Shown in pieces: positions 52,662 through 60,877 of a stretch of 64,000 bases of DNA. The stretch comes from Acetatifactor sp. Lineage in GTDB: Bacteria > Bacillota > Clostridia > Lachnospirales > Lachnospiraceae. The notes beneath the pieces were generated by a model that worked only from the letters and a program-made list of their open reading frames with translations, ran no database searches and was not told where the DNA came from. The position numbers were made by a program, and so were the translations under genes. Location: positions 98,071 through 162,070 of the forward strand of contig JAEEVF010000007.1 of assembly GCA_016290775.1 (NCBI GenBank), in the 5' to 3' direction. Numbering within the stretch: the first letter of the stretch is position 1; every line of letters starts with the position of its first letter.

Positions 52662-54056
52662 ATGGACTTTCAGAGTTTATTGGATCAGTATGAGTGTAAG
52701 GCCTGTGTGATGTCTGTTGAGGTGTTTCCGGATGGTAAGTACGGGAACATCAGGGTGGCCGCGGGCAATCGTGCCCATGCGGAAGAAATCAAAATGATAC
52801 GGGGATATGCTTTCGAAAACGGCATGCCTTATGAAGCGTGCTTTCCGCCCAACCTAAATTTCGAGGACTTCTGTTACAGAAGCGCCATCGGAAAGCAGCA
52901 GCTCCATGCCTACGTGGACATTCCGCAGATGGGACTCTGGCTGGAGATGTATCTTCTGCCGCTTGCCTCCGATAAAGAAAATGTGGGCTACTGCCTGTAT
53001 TCCTACAACGTGGCTCCGAAGGCGGATACCGGTACGATGTCAGACGTTTCTCATGAGGTTTCCTCCGCAGTGCTCAATTCCTGCATCAAGCTTTATAGAT
53101 CAGAGGATTTTGAAGCATGCATACGCGAGGTGATCGATGACATCCGCGACATCTGTGGTGCAAGACGCTGCTGCATTCTCATAGTTGACGAGGAAAAGCG
53201 AGACTGCCACGTCGTTGCAGATTCCGAACGCGAAGGCTATACGCCCTCCCGCCCGAAGGAGAAGATGAACAAAGACTTTTATGACACCGTGGAGAGTTGG
53301 AAGGACACGCTGGACGGCAGCACCTGCCTGATCATAAAAAATGAGCAGGACATGGAGACCATCCGCGAGCGAAATCCGCGCTGGCACGCTTCCCTTATGC
53401 GCGCCACGGTGGAGACATTGGTGCTGTTCCCATTAAAGTACGACGGAAGGCTTCTTGGCTACATTTGGGCATCTAACTTTGACGTGGAAAACACCGTGAA
53501 GATTAAGGGCGTGCTGGAGCTGGCCACGTTCTTCATAGCCTCGAAGATCGCCAATTATATGCTGTTGCAGCGCCTTGAGGTTTTGAGCACCATGGACCTT
53601 CTGACGGGGGCAAAGAACCGAAATGCCATGAACAACCGCGTCCTGGAGTTTGATTCGCCCACCTTCCAAAAGCCCAAGACCCTTGGCGTGATCTTTGCCG
53701 ATCTGAACGGCCTAAAGCAGACAAATGACAACAAGGGACATGGCGCCGGCGACGGCATGCTCAAAAAGTCCGTTGCCATCCTTCGTCAGGTCTTCGTGGA
53801 CGAAGAGATCTACCGCGCGGGCGGCGATGAGTTTGTGCTTATTTCCCTTGACTGCACGGAGGAATATCTGAAGGAGCGCATTGACAAACTGCGCGAGGTG
53901 TGCGAAGCAGACGCTGAAATCAGCTTTTCCGTGGGATATTGCTTCGACGACGGCGAGCAGCTTGACCTGCGTCATGCCATGAGCATCGCCGACAGGCGCA
54001 TGTACGAGGACAAGGACAGATTTTATCAGGCATTTCCTGAGAAGAAATATCGATAA
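52662..54056 (+). CDS. GAF-GGDEF diguanylate cyclase
   Basis: 464 residues from the ATG at 52662 (MDFQSLLDQ); the frame is open upstream but that part spans the terminator, and GTG at 52653 is a less likely alternative. There are no transmembrane segments. An N-terminal sensory region (about 1-130) and a GAF-like domain (about 140-290) precede a GGDEF domain whose signature A-G387-G-D-E-F391 is intact, with IFADLNGLKQTND as the metal-binding part. It should make c-di-GMP in the cytoplasm in response to a ligand at the GAF domain. A strong ribosome-binding site is lacking (GGGGAG 11 bases upstream). Confidence 0.88.
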   Translation: MDFQSLLDQYECKACVMSVEVFPDGKYGNIRVAAGNRAHAEEIKMIRGYAFENGMPYEACFPPNLNFEDFCYRSAIGKQQLHAYVDIPQMGLWLEMYLLPLASDKENVGYCLYSYNVAPKADTGTMSDVSHEVSSAVLNSCIKLYRSEDFEACIREVIDDIRDICGARRCCILIVDEEKRDCHVVADSEREGYTPSRPKEKMNKDFYDTVESWKDTLDGSTCLIIKNEQDMETIRERNPRWHASLMRATVETLVLFPLKYDGRLLGYIWASNFDVENTVKIKGVLELATFFIASKIANYMLLQRLEVLSTMDLLTGAKNRNAMNNRVLEFDSPTFQKPKTLGVIFADLNGLKQTNDNKGHGAGDGMLKKSVAILRQVFVDEEIYRAGGDEFVLISLDCTEEYLKERIDKLREVCEADAEISFSVGYCFDDGEQLDLRHAMSIADRRMYEDKDRFYQAFPEKKYR

Positions 54057-54103
54057 ATCAGGGTTGCCTAACTTGATTTGGGGAAATATCGGAGAGGGGA
54101 AAC

Positions 54104-55393
54104 ATGTTTATCTGGGCGGGGGATTATCTGACTAATATTCTGAGCTATTTCATCGTTTATCGATGGATTTTTCGCATGCCGTTTCGCAAGAACAAGCCAT
54201 TTTGCATTGGCGTTGTGTGCACGGGAGCACTGCTAATGATGGGCGTCAAAGTGTTGGGCTTGTTTGAAAAGGACAATGTTCCTGTCACAATTCTTGCCCT
54301 GTTGTCCATTCTCGTTCTCATAGAGGGGCATTATTTGATTGCGCTTCTTCGCTTTCCCATTGCATTTTTTGGCGCGGGCGTCGTCAATGTTTTAGGCTCT
54401 TATATTTTGGCATTTCTGTTTCGGGTTCCCTATGGCATTTTTATGAGAACGGAAGCATGGGTGTTTCTTGCAATGTGCTTTTTCCCGGTTGTTTTCTTTG
54501 TTTTGTCTTTGCTGTTCAAGGGACTTCGCAAAGAGGGCGAGATGGTTCACTTTAGCATTCCGCAATACTTGCTGGCGTTGGCGGGTTCCCTTTGCATGTT
54601 TATCATCGTTGGTATTTCACAGGGCGTTGTTCAGGGTGAAACACAGTATTCGGATTGGCCGCGGCTCTTTGGCATTTGCTTGGCGAGTGCCGGGGTCGTG
54701 TTCAGTGGTTTGATCATTTGGCAGTCCGTTATTGAGAAGCGTGCTCTGCAATACAAAATTGAAAACGAATACTATCAGTTCTGCCTAAAACGGCAAGAAG
54801 AACACATCAATGAAATCGTAGAAAACGATCAGAAGATACGGCGCTTTAGACATGACGTGAATGCGCATCTTACGGCGTTAGAGCAGTGCATCCAATCGAA
54901 TGACGCGGACCAGCTAAAAGCCTATGTGAATCGTCTTCGCGTGGAGACGAAAAAGCTGGAAGTGCAAAAATTCACAGGGCTTGTCGCCGTGGATGCGATC
55001 ATCAGCGAATGGCATCAAAAAGCCCTTGAGGCGGGGATTACCTGGGAATGGGACGGTAGATTCCCAGAGCGTACAGAAATTGAAACCTTTGATTTGTGCG
55101 TCATCTTTTCCAACCTCCTGAGCAATGCGGTGGAAGCGGCAAGACAAGTGGAGGATGGAAGAGAAAAGAAAATCCATGTCTCCTGTGGTACCTTCCGCGA
55201 AAAGATATGCATCCGCATCTCCAACACCTGTAAAGAAGATGTCAACGCAAAGGGCATTCTGTCGACCACAAAGAGTGATCGCGGGAACCATGGTTTTGGC
55301 TTGATGAACATTCAGAACACGGTCGAAAAGCTCCATGGGGAGTTCAAAAAAAGTGCAGATCAAGGCATTTTTCAGGTCGAAATCGTGTTTTAG
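54104..55393 (+). CDS. GHKL sensor histidine kinase, AgrC-like (system 2)
   Basis: 429 residues with about six transmembrane segments (residues 1-210), phospho-accepting His250 in FRHDVNAHL, and a GHKL ATPase domain with N-box LLSNAVEAARQ and NHGFGLMNI. It is a paralogue of the system 1 kinase, sharing AVDAI(I/V)SEWHxKA and WEW in the kinase part; the sensor parts differ more, consistent with different ligands. GAGAGGGGAAAC precedes the ATG. The kinase gene comes before its peptide gene and regulator, the reverse of the order in system 1. Confidence 0.92.
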   Translation: MFIWAGDYLTNILSYFIVYRWIFRMPFRKNKPFCIGVVCTGALLMMGVKVLGLFEKDNVPVTILALLSILVLIEGHYLIALLRFPIAFFGAGVVNVLGSYILAFLFRVPYGIFMRTEAWVFLAMCFFPVVFFVLSLLFKGLRKEGEMVHFSIPQYLLALAGSLCMFIIVGISQGVVQGETQYSDWPRLFGICLASAGVVFSGLIIWQSVIEKRALQYKIENEYYQFCLKRQEEHINEIVENDQKIRRFRHDVNAHLTALEQCIQSNDADQLKAYVNRLRVETKKLEVQKFTGLVAVDAIISEWHQKALEAGITWEWDGRFPERTEIETFDLCVIFSNLLSNAVEAARQVEDGREKKIHVSCGTFREKICIRISNTCKEDVNAKGILSTTKSDRGNHGFGLMNIQNTVEKLHGEFKKSADQGIFQVEIVF

Positions 55394-55404
55394 AGGCAAA
55401 AAGA

Positions 55405-55474
55405 GCGTAGTTCATCAAAAAAAAGCGTAGTTCATCAATTGGTTGTTGATTTTTGTCAGAGCATTCACCATAAT
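55405..55474 (+). promoter_or_regulatory. LytTR-type direct repeats plus promoter, site 2
   Basis: GCGTAGTTCATCA occurs at 55405-55417 and 55425-55437, a 20-bp period. TTGATT (55446-55451), exactly 17 bp, and CATAAT (55469-55474) follow. The -35 begins 15 bp after the start of the second TTCATCA core (55431), the same spacing as at site 1. It starts 11 bp after the kinase stop and drives the small peptide gene. Confidence 0.8.
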
Positions 55475-55507
55475 GAGTTTAGATTTAGCGATAAGGGGGA
55501 ATGCAAA

Positions 55508-55594
55508 ATGTTTGGGTTAGAAATTATTTTGGCTCAGGCTGGTTTTTGGGACTGGATATGGGATATCCTGACTGGAGGGAAAAAGACTAGTTAA
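55508..55594 (+). CDS. 28-residue Trp-rich peptide, candidate signal or PSM-like peptide
   Basis: A 28-codon ORF whose ATG is 8 bases after AAGGGGGA. Residues 1-12 are hydrophobic (MFGLEIILAQAG), then GFWDWIWDIL and a GGKKTS tail. It has three Trp, no Cys and no GG leader. A hydrophobic, acidic centre and Lys-Lys end resemble the layout of delta-lysin/PSM peptides and leaderless bacteriocins, but there is no clear sequence match. It lies between the system 2 kinase and regulator behind LytTR-type sites and before a terminator, which supports a real, regulated gene. An overlapping frame from ATG 55501 has no proper ribosome-binding site spacing. Confidence 0.65.
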   Translation: MFGLEIILAQAGFWDWIWDILTGGKKTS

Positions 55595-55628
55595 CATCGG
55601 CCGAGCTATGAGGGTTATTGGGGGATGA

Positions 55629-55658
55629 AAACACCACTCTTTCGGGAGTGGTGTTTTT
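55629..55658 (+). terminator. Terminator after the small peptide gene
   Basis: An 11-bp stem (AAACACCACTC / GAGTGGTGTTT), 6-base loop and following T residues. Confidence 0.9.
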
Positions 55659-55747
55659 AAATTAGCACAAAAATGCAAAAAATGTTTGTTTTTTCCGCCA
55701 TTTCATGTAAAATGTAAGAGATATGCTAGATTGAGGTGGAGGAGAAA

Positions 55748-56467
55748 ATGATCACGATTGGTATTTGTGATGACGAAGCGGCTTATCGCGACCACATAAA
55801 GACAATATGCAGTGATTATCTCACCAGACAGGAGCAGGAGTTTCAGTTTATCGAGTTTTCGTCAGGTGAGGAAGTGCTTGCCTATCAAGGCGATCGCATG
55901 CTTTTGCTCTTCCTTGACATTGAAATGCCTGGTATCGATGGCCTTGAGGTGATGGAAAAGCTGCGCGGGAACGACCTGATCTGGCGCATTGTTTTCGTGA
56001 CCAGCCATAAGGAACTTCAGTGGGATACGGTCGACCTAAAGACACTCGCATTTTTGGAGAAGCCGATCGTTGTTGCCGGCGTGCAAAGCTGCCTTCGGAC
56101 CGCGATCCGCGAGAATATGGAAAACATCGACGTGATATATAAAACCGCCGACGGAAGCAGTTGTATCAAACTTGATCAGATCATCTTTATCCAGGCAAAG
56201 GGCAATTATGTTGTCATCTGTTCAAAGGAGAAAGAGATCACGGGCTATGACAGCATCAAGGATCTGGAAAAGCAGATCAACGGAACGACCATGATGCGGA
56301 CCCACAAGTCCTATCTTGCGAACCTTCAGCACATCCGTAAACTGCTTTGGGATGAAATGCAGATGACAAACGGCGTCGTCCTTCCCCTAGGCCGAAAATA
56401 CATCCCGGCCGTCAAGGACGCCTACAATGATTTCATCAAGAAAGTTACCATCGACAGGAACAAATAA
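55748..56467 (+). CDS. LytTR family response regulator (system 2)
   Basis: 239 residues from the ATG at 55748 (GGAGGAG upstream). The receiver domain has Asp57 in LLFLDIEMPG and FLEKPI. The LytTR domain (about 138-235) has IQAKGNYVVI and TMMRTHKSYLANL. A separate promoter is suggested by TTGTTT-16-TAAAAT at 55686-55713, so the regulator can be made independently of the peptide. It is paralogous to the regulator at 47688. The probable targets are the direct-repeat sites at 55405 and 60179. Confidence 0.93.
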   Translation: MITIGICDDEAAYRDHIKTICSDYLTRQEQEFQFIEFSSGEEVLAYQGDRMLLLFLDIEMPGIDGLEVMEKLRGNDLIWRIVFVTSHKELQWDTVDLKTLAFLEKPIVVAGVQSCLRTAIRENMENIDVIYKTADGSSCIKLDQIIFIQAKGNYVVICSKEKEITGYDSIKDLEKQINGTTMMRTHKSYLANLQHIRKLLWDEMQMTNGVVLPLGRKYIPAVKDAYNDFIKKVTIDRNK

Positions 56468-56490
56468 ATATTCTTCAACCACGATCAACT

Positions 56491-56533
56491 AGCTGGCCGG
56501 AGGACTTAAAATGAGCCCGCCGGCTTTCTTTTT
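56491..56533 (+). terminator. Terminator between regulator 2 and the ABC exporter genes
   Basis: GCCGG / CCGGC with further imperfect pairing inside, followed by TTTCTTTTT. It shares the segment GGCCGGAGGACT with the terminator at 60129 behind the second ABC gene. Confidence 0.7.
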
Positions 56534-56579
56534 GCAAAACCATGTTACTCATCGCCATACTCACCAAAGGACAAAAACC

Positions 56580-58328
56580 ATGATTAAAGCAATGAAACTA
56601 TATTATTCCAACATGCCCAAATGGCTGCTTCCATACAACCTCTTAAAAGAGTTGCTGAGTTCAATAAGCATTATCTGCAACGGGGTCATTTTGCCTTCGG
56701 TGATAACGAGATATTTCACTGGTGAAATTGATTTCGGCATAGTATTGATCGCAATAAGCGTTAATCTTTTATTAACCTTTTTGGTGATCATATCTTCTCA
56801 TGTCGTTGGAAACCGTATGCTTCCCAAAGAGGAAATCCGTTTGAAAGGCGTTGTCCAAAGAAATATATTCAAAAAGATGCATGAAGTGTCCATGGAGAAT
56901 TATGATCGCCCTGAGTTTTTTGATCAGTTTCAGTTGGCCATGGATAATGCGGAAGAAGCTGCCAAAGCGTCTGCGGAATGGCTCAATTCATTTTGGGGAA
57001 TGATGATCAGGATTGTTACCACGACCATTGTCGTTACTTTAGTAAACGCGAAGATCCTGCTAGTCATGCTGGGATGCTTGATCCTCGGAGTGATCCTCGA
57101 GATTTTTATCTCCGTCGTCGGGATAAAACTGAAAGAAAAAAGTGCAAGAATCGCTAATGTTTTCGAGTATTGCGAAAGAGTGTTTTATGTTCGCGATTAT
57201 GCGATTGAAACCAGAATTTCAAGCATTAGTAAGGCAATACTGGGTTTGTATGATCATAATTTGGATGCAGCCAAAAGACTGATCAAGGATACCTATAGGG
57301 TCATTTTGCCAGTCGATGTTTTTAGGGCAGCCATACCTGAGGTGGTGACTTATTTTGGACTGCTCGGCTATGTGTGTTATGGAATTGTTGTTAGGCACGC
57401 TTATTCAGCCGGCGACATGGTAATGCTGTTAACGGGTGCATTAACGCTGTATTACACACTTTCGATGATTTCAAGCCACCTGTCAAGAATTGTTGATCAT
57501 TCAAGAAAATTCCAATTCTATTTGAATTTCATGAATGTTGAGGGGCAGACGGAAGAAACGGAACCATTTAGTGAAAAGGATTTGACCCTAAAGATAAAAG
57601 ATCTCACAGTGGAGTTTGACGGACACATTGTTGTTGACCACTTGTCTTTTACAATGGAACAAGGGTCTTCCCTGGCGATCGTCGGGCCAAACGGAGCAGG
57701 AAAAAGCACGCTCCTAAAAGCGCTGCTTCGGTATTATAAGCCAACGGAAGGACATGTTTACGTTGGCGGCAGAGAGGCAAGTACGATCTCCGAGAAGGAG
57801 TATCGCCATTTGTTTGCATACATGGGCCAGGAACCGGTTGTGATGGAAGCGTCCGTATTAGAAAACATTCTGATGAAATCAGCGATAACTGAAGAAGATC
57901 GGAAGTTTGTCTGGGAACTTTTGGAACAAGTTGGTCTGAAGGACAAGGTTGAATCGCTTGAGAATTCAATAGACAGCGTGATCGGAAAAGAATTCTCTGA
58001 AGACGGAGTTTTGCTCTCTGGGGGAGAAATGCAGAAATTAGCACTCGCCAGAGTGCTTGCAATGCAAAAGCCAATTGTTATTTTGGATGAGCCTTCGTCC
58101 CACATGGATCCCAAGGCTGAAAAAGAACTGTTTGAATGCTTGAAATGTGCAGGGAAAACATTGATTTTCATTACACATCACATAAAGAACGCCCAATATG
58201 CAGACAGAGTCATATGGTTGGAAAACGGTGCGATCTGTGAGAGCGGAACCTTTGATCAATTGTTAAAGGCGAACGGGAAATTCCGCATGGCGTATGACAG
58301 CAAATACAATGTTCTGCTTGGAGATTGA
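56580..58328 (+). CDS. ABC exporter half-transporter (first of a pair)
   Basis: 582 residues from the ATG at 56580 (AAAGGA upstream). The N-terminal membrane domain has about six segments (residues 15-300). The ATPase domain has Walker A GPNGAGKS from residue 369, signature LSGGEMQKLALARVL and Walker B VILDEPSSHMDP. No C39 peptidase domain is present, so it would not itself cut a GG leader. With the next gene it probably forms a heterodimeric peptide or drug exporter. Location next to the LytTR system suggests export of the small peptide or self-immunity. Confidence 0.9.
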   Translation: MIKAMKLYYSNMPKWLLPYNLLKELLSSISIICNGVILPSVITRYFTGEIDFGIVLIAISVNLLLTFLVIISSHVVGNRMLPKEEIRLKGVVQRNIFKKMHEVSMENYDRPEFFDQFQLAMDNAEEAAKASAEWLNSFWGMMIRIVTTTIVVTLVNAKILLVMLGCLILGVILEIFISVVGIKLKEKSARIANVFEYCERVFYVRDYAIETRISSISKAILGLYDHNLDAAKRLIKDTYRVILPVDVFRAAIPEVVTYFGLLGYVCYGIVVRHAYSAGDMVMLLTGALTLYYTLSMISSHLSRIVDHSRKFQFYLNFMNVEGQTEETEPFSEKDLTLKIKDLTVEFDGHIVVDHLSFTMEQGSSLAIVGPNGAGKSTLLKALLRYYKPTEGHVYVGGREASTISEKEYRHLFAYMGQEPVVMEASVLENILMKSAITEEDRKFVWELLEQVGLKDKVESLENSIDSVIGKEFSEDGVLLSGGEMQKLALARVLAMQKPIVILDEPSSHMDPKAEKELFECLKCAGKTLIFITHHIKNAQYADRVIWLENGAICESGTFDQLLKANGKFRMAYDSKYNVLLGD

Positions 58329-58330
58329 TC

Positions 58331-60091
58331 ATGAAAAAAAGTAGTCAGAAAGATATATTATATGCCATTAGGCTTGTGATGAAATATGGGGAAAAGAACA
58401 TTATCGGATATTGTTTGACGACCATATTGGCAGGCGTTTTGCAATTCCTGTTTGAAGTATATTATCTTGCCTTTTTGCTATCAGCAATCATTCATGGGGC
58501 ATCGTGGAACACTACGTTGCAAATCTGTCTTGCCGGAGCAGGGATCGTGGCGCTTCGCATTTTGCTTTCCAAGATTTCGGAACGATGCCAATTGTTCCTC
58601 GAGTTGGAAATAATCCCTAAAATCAAGCGCAATATTTACGAAGCCAGTTTGCGTCAGGACATAGAAAAACAACTAAATAAAGAAAACTATGATGAGTATA
58701 CCTTTGTGGTCCAAAACTGCGGGCAGTACATTGCCCTGTCCGTCAACATTCTTTGTAATGCCGTGATCGCATGTATTTACGTTGGCTTCTTTTGCGTGGA
58801 ACTTGTGAGGCAAGATGTTTATGTAATGGCCCTGATCGTCCTTATGCTTGCGTTTCATTTTGCGATGAATTACTTTTTGCACAAAAGGCTTTCGGACAGG
58901 AAATTTGCCAGTGAACAGAAACTGCAGCCATCCATTAGGAAAAACGATTATTACAGGAGACTGTTCTATCTAAAGTCGAATGCATATTATTTGAGGGATG
59001 AGGAGAACTATTCGCATGTCATGGATCTATATGATCAAGACGTCAAGGAATATGCAGATCATTTGGTGAAGTGCAGGAAGGAATTCTTTGCATGGAATCT
59101 GTTTAAGAATCTGTATGATAACTTGTATTTGTACATGATCGCAATGATAGCCTTGATCTTGTTGTTAAGATACCGAGGAATCCTGGACATTTCCGTCTAT
59201 TGGCAGGATTATGCATTGGTGACAAAACTCAGCAGCCTGTATTTCTTTTCAATGGTTGGTGACGCTAATGCCGTGAAGAAATATGTTTCCGCGATGCGTA
59301 AGTTTCTGGAAAAGATCATACCCGAGAAAACTGCAGTACATTTGTACGATGCGCCGGAGATTGCGATCTGTAATCTGTCCTATCAATATGAAAATGGCGG
59401 GTTTTCAATTGATAACCTTAGCCTCTTTGTACGAAAAAAGGAAAAGATTGCAATCGTTGGAAGAAATGGATCTGGAAAAACAACGCTGCTCAATTTGCTT
59501 TTGGGTTTATATCAGCCGGCATCCGGCGAGATCTCGATCGATGGAAAAGATGTCAGTAAGTATTTTTGCCATGGTCAGCATTGCGCGATCAGTTTAATGA
59601 GTCAGAATTATAACATATATAAGTTAAGTATTAAGGACAATGTTGTCATGGGGCAGGAGGAGAATCCGAAGCGCGTTGCTGAAGCATTGGGAAAAGCACA
59701 ATGTGGAGACTTTTTGGATGCATTAACGGAAGGTGTGGAAACAAAACTGGGCAGGGATCTTTATGAAAATGCGACGGAGCTTTCAGGAGGACAAGAACAG
59801 AGATTAGCACTTTCCAGAGTTTTTTATGACGATTCATCATTAATCCTCATGGATGAACCTACGGCCAAGATCGATCCGCTTCAGGAAGACCGCATCTTTA
59901 GCAGATCCATGGATGATTTCAGGGATAAGACGGTTATGATGATCACGCATCAGTTAGGTATCACTAGGTCGTTTGACAGGATCATTGTAATGGACAACGG
60001 AAAGATCGTTGAGGAAGGACCGTTTGATGAATTGATGGGAAGGGAAAGCATTTTCCGTGACATGTACAACTATCAAATGGGTGATGCATAA
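58331..60091 (+). CDS. ABC exporter half-transporter (second of a pair)
   Basis: 586 residues from the ATG at 58331, 7 bases after GGAG and 2 bases after the previous stop; TTG 58325 is the alternative. Membrane segments span about 15-300. The ATPase domain carries Walker A GRNGSGKTTLL (from 377), signature LSGGQEQRLALSRV and LILMDEPTAKIDP. The two half-transporters are translated together and diverge strongly, as in heterodimeric exporters. Confidence 0.9.
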   Translation: MKKSSQKDILYAIRLVMKYGEKNIIGYCLTTILAGVLQFLFEVYYLAFLLSAIIHGASWNTTLQICLAGAGIVALRILLSKISERCQLFLELEIIPKIKRNIYEASLRQDIEKQLNKENYDEYTFVVQNCGQYIALSVNILCNAVIACIYVGFFCVELVRQDVYVMALIVLMLAFHFAMNYFLHKRLSDRKFASEQKLQPSIRKNDYYRRLFYLKSNAYYLRDEENYSHVMDLYDQDVKEYADHLVKCRKEFFAWNLFKNLYDNLYLYMIAMIALILLLRYRGILDISVYWQDYALVTKLSSLYFFSMVGDANAVKKYVSAMRKFLEKIIPEKTAVHLYDAPEIAICNLSYQYENGGFSIDNLSLFVRKKEKIAIVGRNGSGKTTLLNLLLGLYQPASGEISIDGKDVSKYFCHGQHCAISLMSQNYNIYKLSIKDNVVMGQEENPKRVAEALGKAQCGDFLDALTEGVETKLGRDLYENATELSGGQEQRLALSRVFYDDSSLILMDEPTAKIDPLQEDRIFSRSMDDFRDKTVMMITHQLGITRSFDRIIVMDNGKIVEEGPFDELMGRESIFRDMYNYQMGDA

Positions 60092-60128
60092 TAAGGAAAT
60101 ATGATCCTGGCAGCAGGCATAACGACCC

Positions 60129-60169
60129 GGCCGGAGGACTCAAAAAAGAGCCCTTCGGCCTCTCTTTTT
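60129..60169 (+). terminator. Terminator after the ABC exporter genes
   Basis: A 13-position stem with one mismatch and one G-T pair (GGCCGGAGGACTC / GAGCCCTTCGGCC), 6-base A loop, then TCTCTTTTT. It is homologous to the terminator at 56491. Confidence 0.88.
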
Positions 60170-60178
60170 GCCAAAAGA

Positions 60179-60249
60179 GCGTAGTTCATCAAAAAAAAGC
60201 GTAGTTCATCAATTGGGTGTTGAAAACAAATCGGGGATAAGGCAATAAT
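60179..60249 (+). promoter_or_regulatory. LytTR-type direct repeats plus promoter, site 3
   Basis: A near-copy of site 2: about 40 bases from AGAGCGTAG to ATTGG are identical. The repeats are at 60179-60191 and 60199-60211 (20-bp period). TTGAAA (60220-60225), again 15 bp after the start of the second TTCATCA core, and AATAAT (60244-60249, 18 bp) form the promoter. It points toward the biosynthetic remnants. No convincing ORF with a ribosome-binding site follows within 300 bp; a 26-codon ATG ORF at 60291 lacks one. Confidence 0.75.
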
Positions 60250-60427
60250 AAAATTGGGCCGTTCTATAAGATCAAATTAGTGACAATTTCATGGCGCAGA
60301 AAGCTTCAAATTTGCCTTCGTTGACCCGCGAAAAGCGAATGACCATCCTGTTTCGCACAGGAATCAAATGACTGCTCATAATTTGACCAAAAACCAAGTG
60401 TTTGCCTAATATTTGTTATTTTGCCTC

Positions 60428-60489
60428 GGTAAGATGCATTTTTCGGGGGGTAAGATGCATTGAACGCACAATTTGAGGTGTGATACAAT
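60428..60489 (+). promoter_or_regulatory. 21-bp-spaced direct repeats and promoter before the methyltransferase fragment
   Basis: GGTAAGATGCATT occurs at 60428-60440 and 60449-60461, a 21-bp period. TTGAAC (60460-60465, touching the second repeat), 18 bp and TACAAT (60484-60489) follow. The sequence differs from the TTC[A/G]TC sites, so a different regulator is likely. It lies 119 bp before the methyltransferase start; the rest of the ~500-bp gap shows no gene. Confidence 0.55.
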
Positions 60490-60607
60490 ATTTCCTAGTT
60501 GATGCACCGGTTTCTGCGTTTGCATAAATCATACAAATACCACACATGGAGTAGGGAAACAAACTATAGGATGTTTTGGACGGTGTCATATTGGAATGGA
60601 GACATTT

Positions 60608-60877
60608 ATGGACGAGGAAGCTTTTTTGGAGCGCATACATGGAAGCAAAATCATCAATTGCGAAATGTATAAGGGAATCTTTAAGGATTTCTATCATGCC
60701 TTACACAGTCAGCCAGATGAACTGGATCTGGCTTTTTATAATACGGAATGCATTCCTGTAAAAGGTACTATTCTGGAACTGGCTTGCGGAGACGGGCGAA
60801 TTAGTATTCCTTTGATAAGAAAAGGATGCTCGTTTATTGGCATCCAGTGGACTTTGGAATGTAAATCTGGGATATAA
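60608..60877 (+). pseudogene. Methyltransferase fragment (N-terminal ~80 residues)
   Basis: Starts at ATG 60608 behind GGAGA. The fragment carries the beginning of a class I SAM methyltransferase, ending just after motif I (ILELACGDGRISIPL) and FIGI. The frame then runs about ten unrelated codons to a stop because it enters the aminotransferase gene in another frame near 60845. The rest of the methyltransferase is missing, so the fragment cannot be active. Confidence 0.75.

Noticed and set aside
55501..55590. A 29-codon frame from ATG 55501 overlapping the small peptide gene
   Set aside because: The start lies one base after the Shine-Dalgarno; ATG 55508 has the correct 8-base spacing.
54104..56467. 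Classical agr system (AgrB/AgrD)
   Set aside because: No AgrB-type membrane peptidase and no Cys-containing AgrD-like precursor is present near either kinase.
56580..60091. Peptidase-containing bacteriocin exporter
   Set aside because: Neither ABC protein has an N-terminal C39 peptidase domain; both begin directly with membrane segments.
60291..60371. A 26-codon ORF downstream of LytTR site 3
   Set aside because: No ribosome-binding site and no resemblance to the 28-residue peptide.
60502..60675. A Trp-rich ~57-codon frame overlapping the methyltransferase start
   Set aside because: No ribosome-binding site and it is out of frame with a clear homologous protein.
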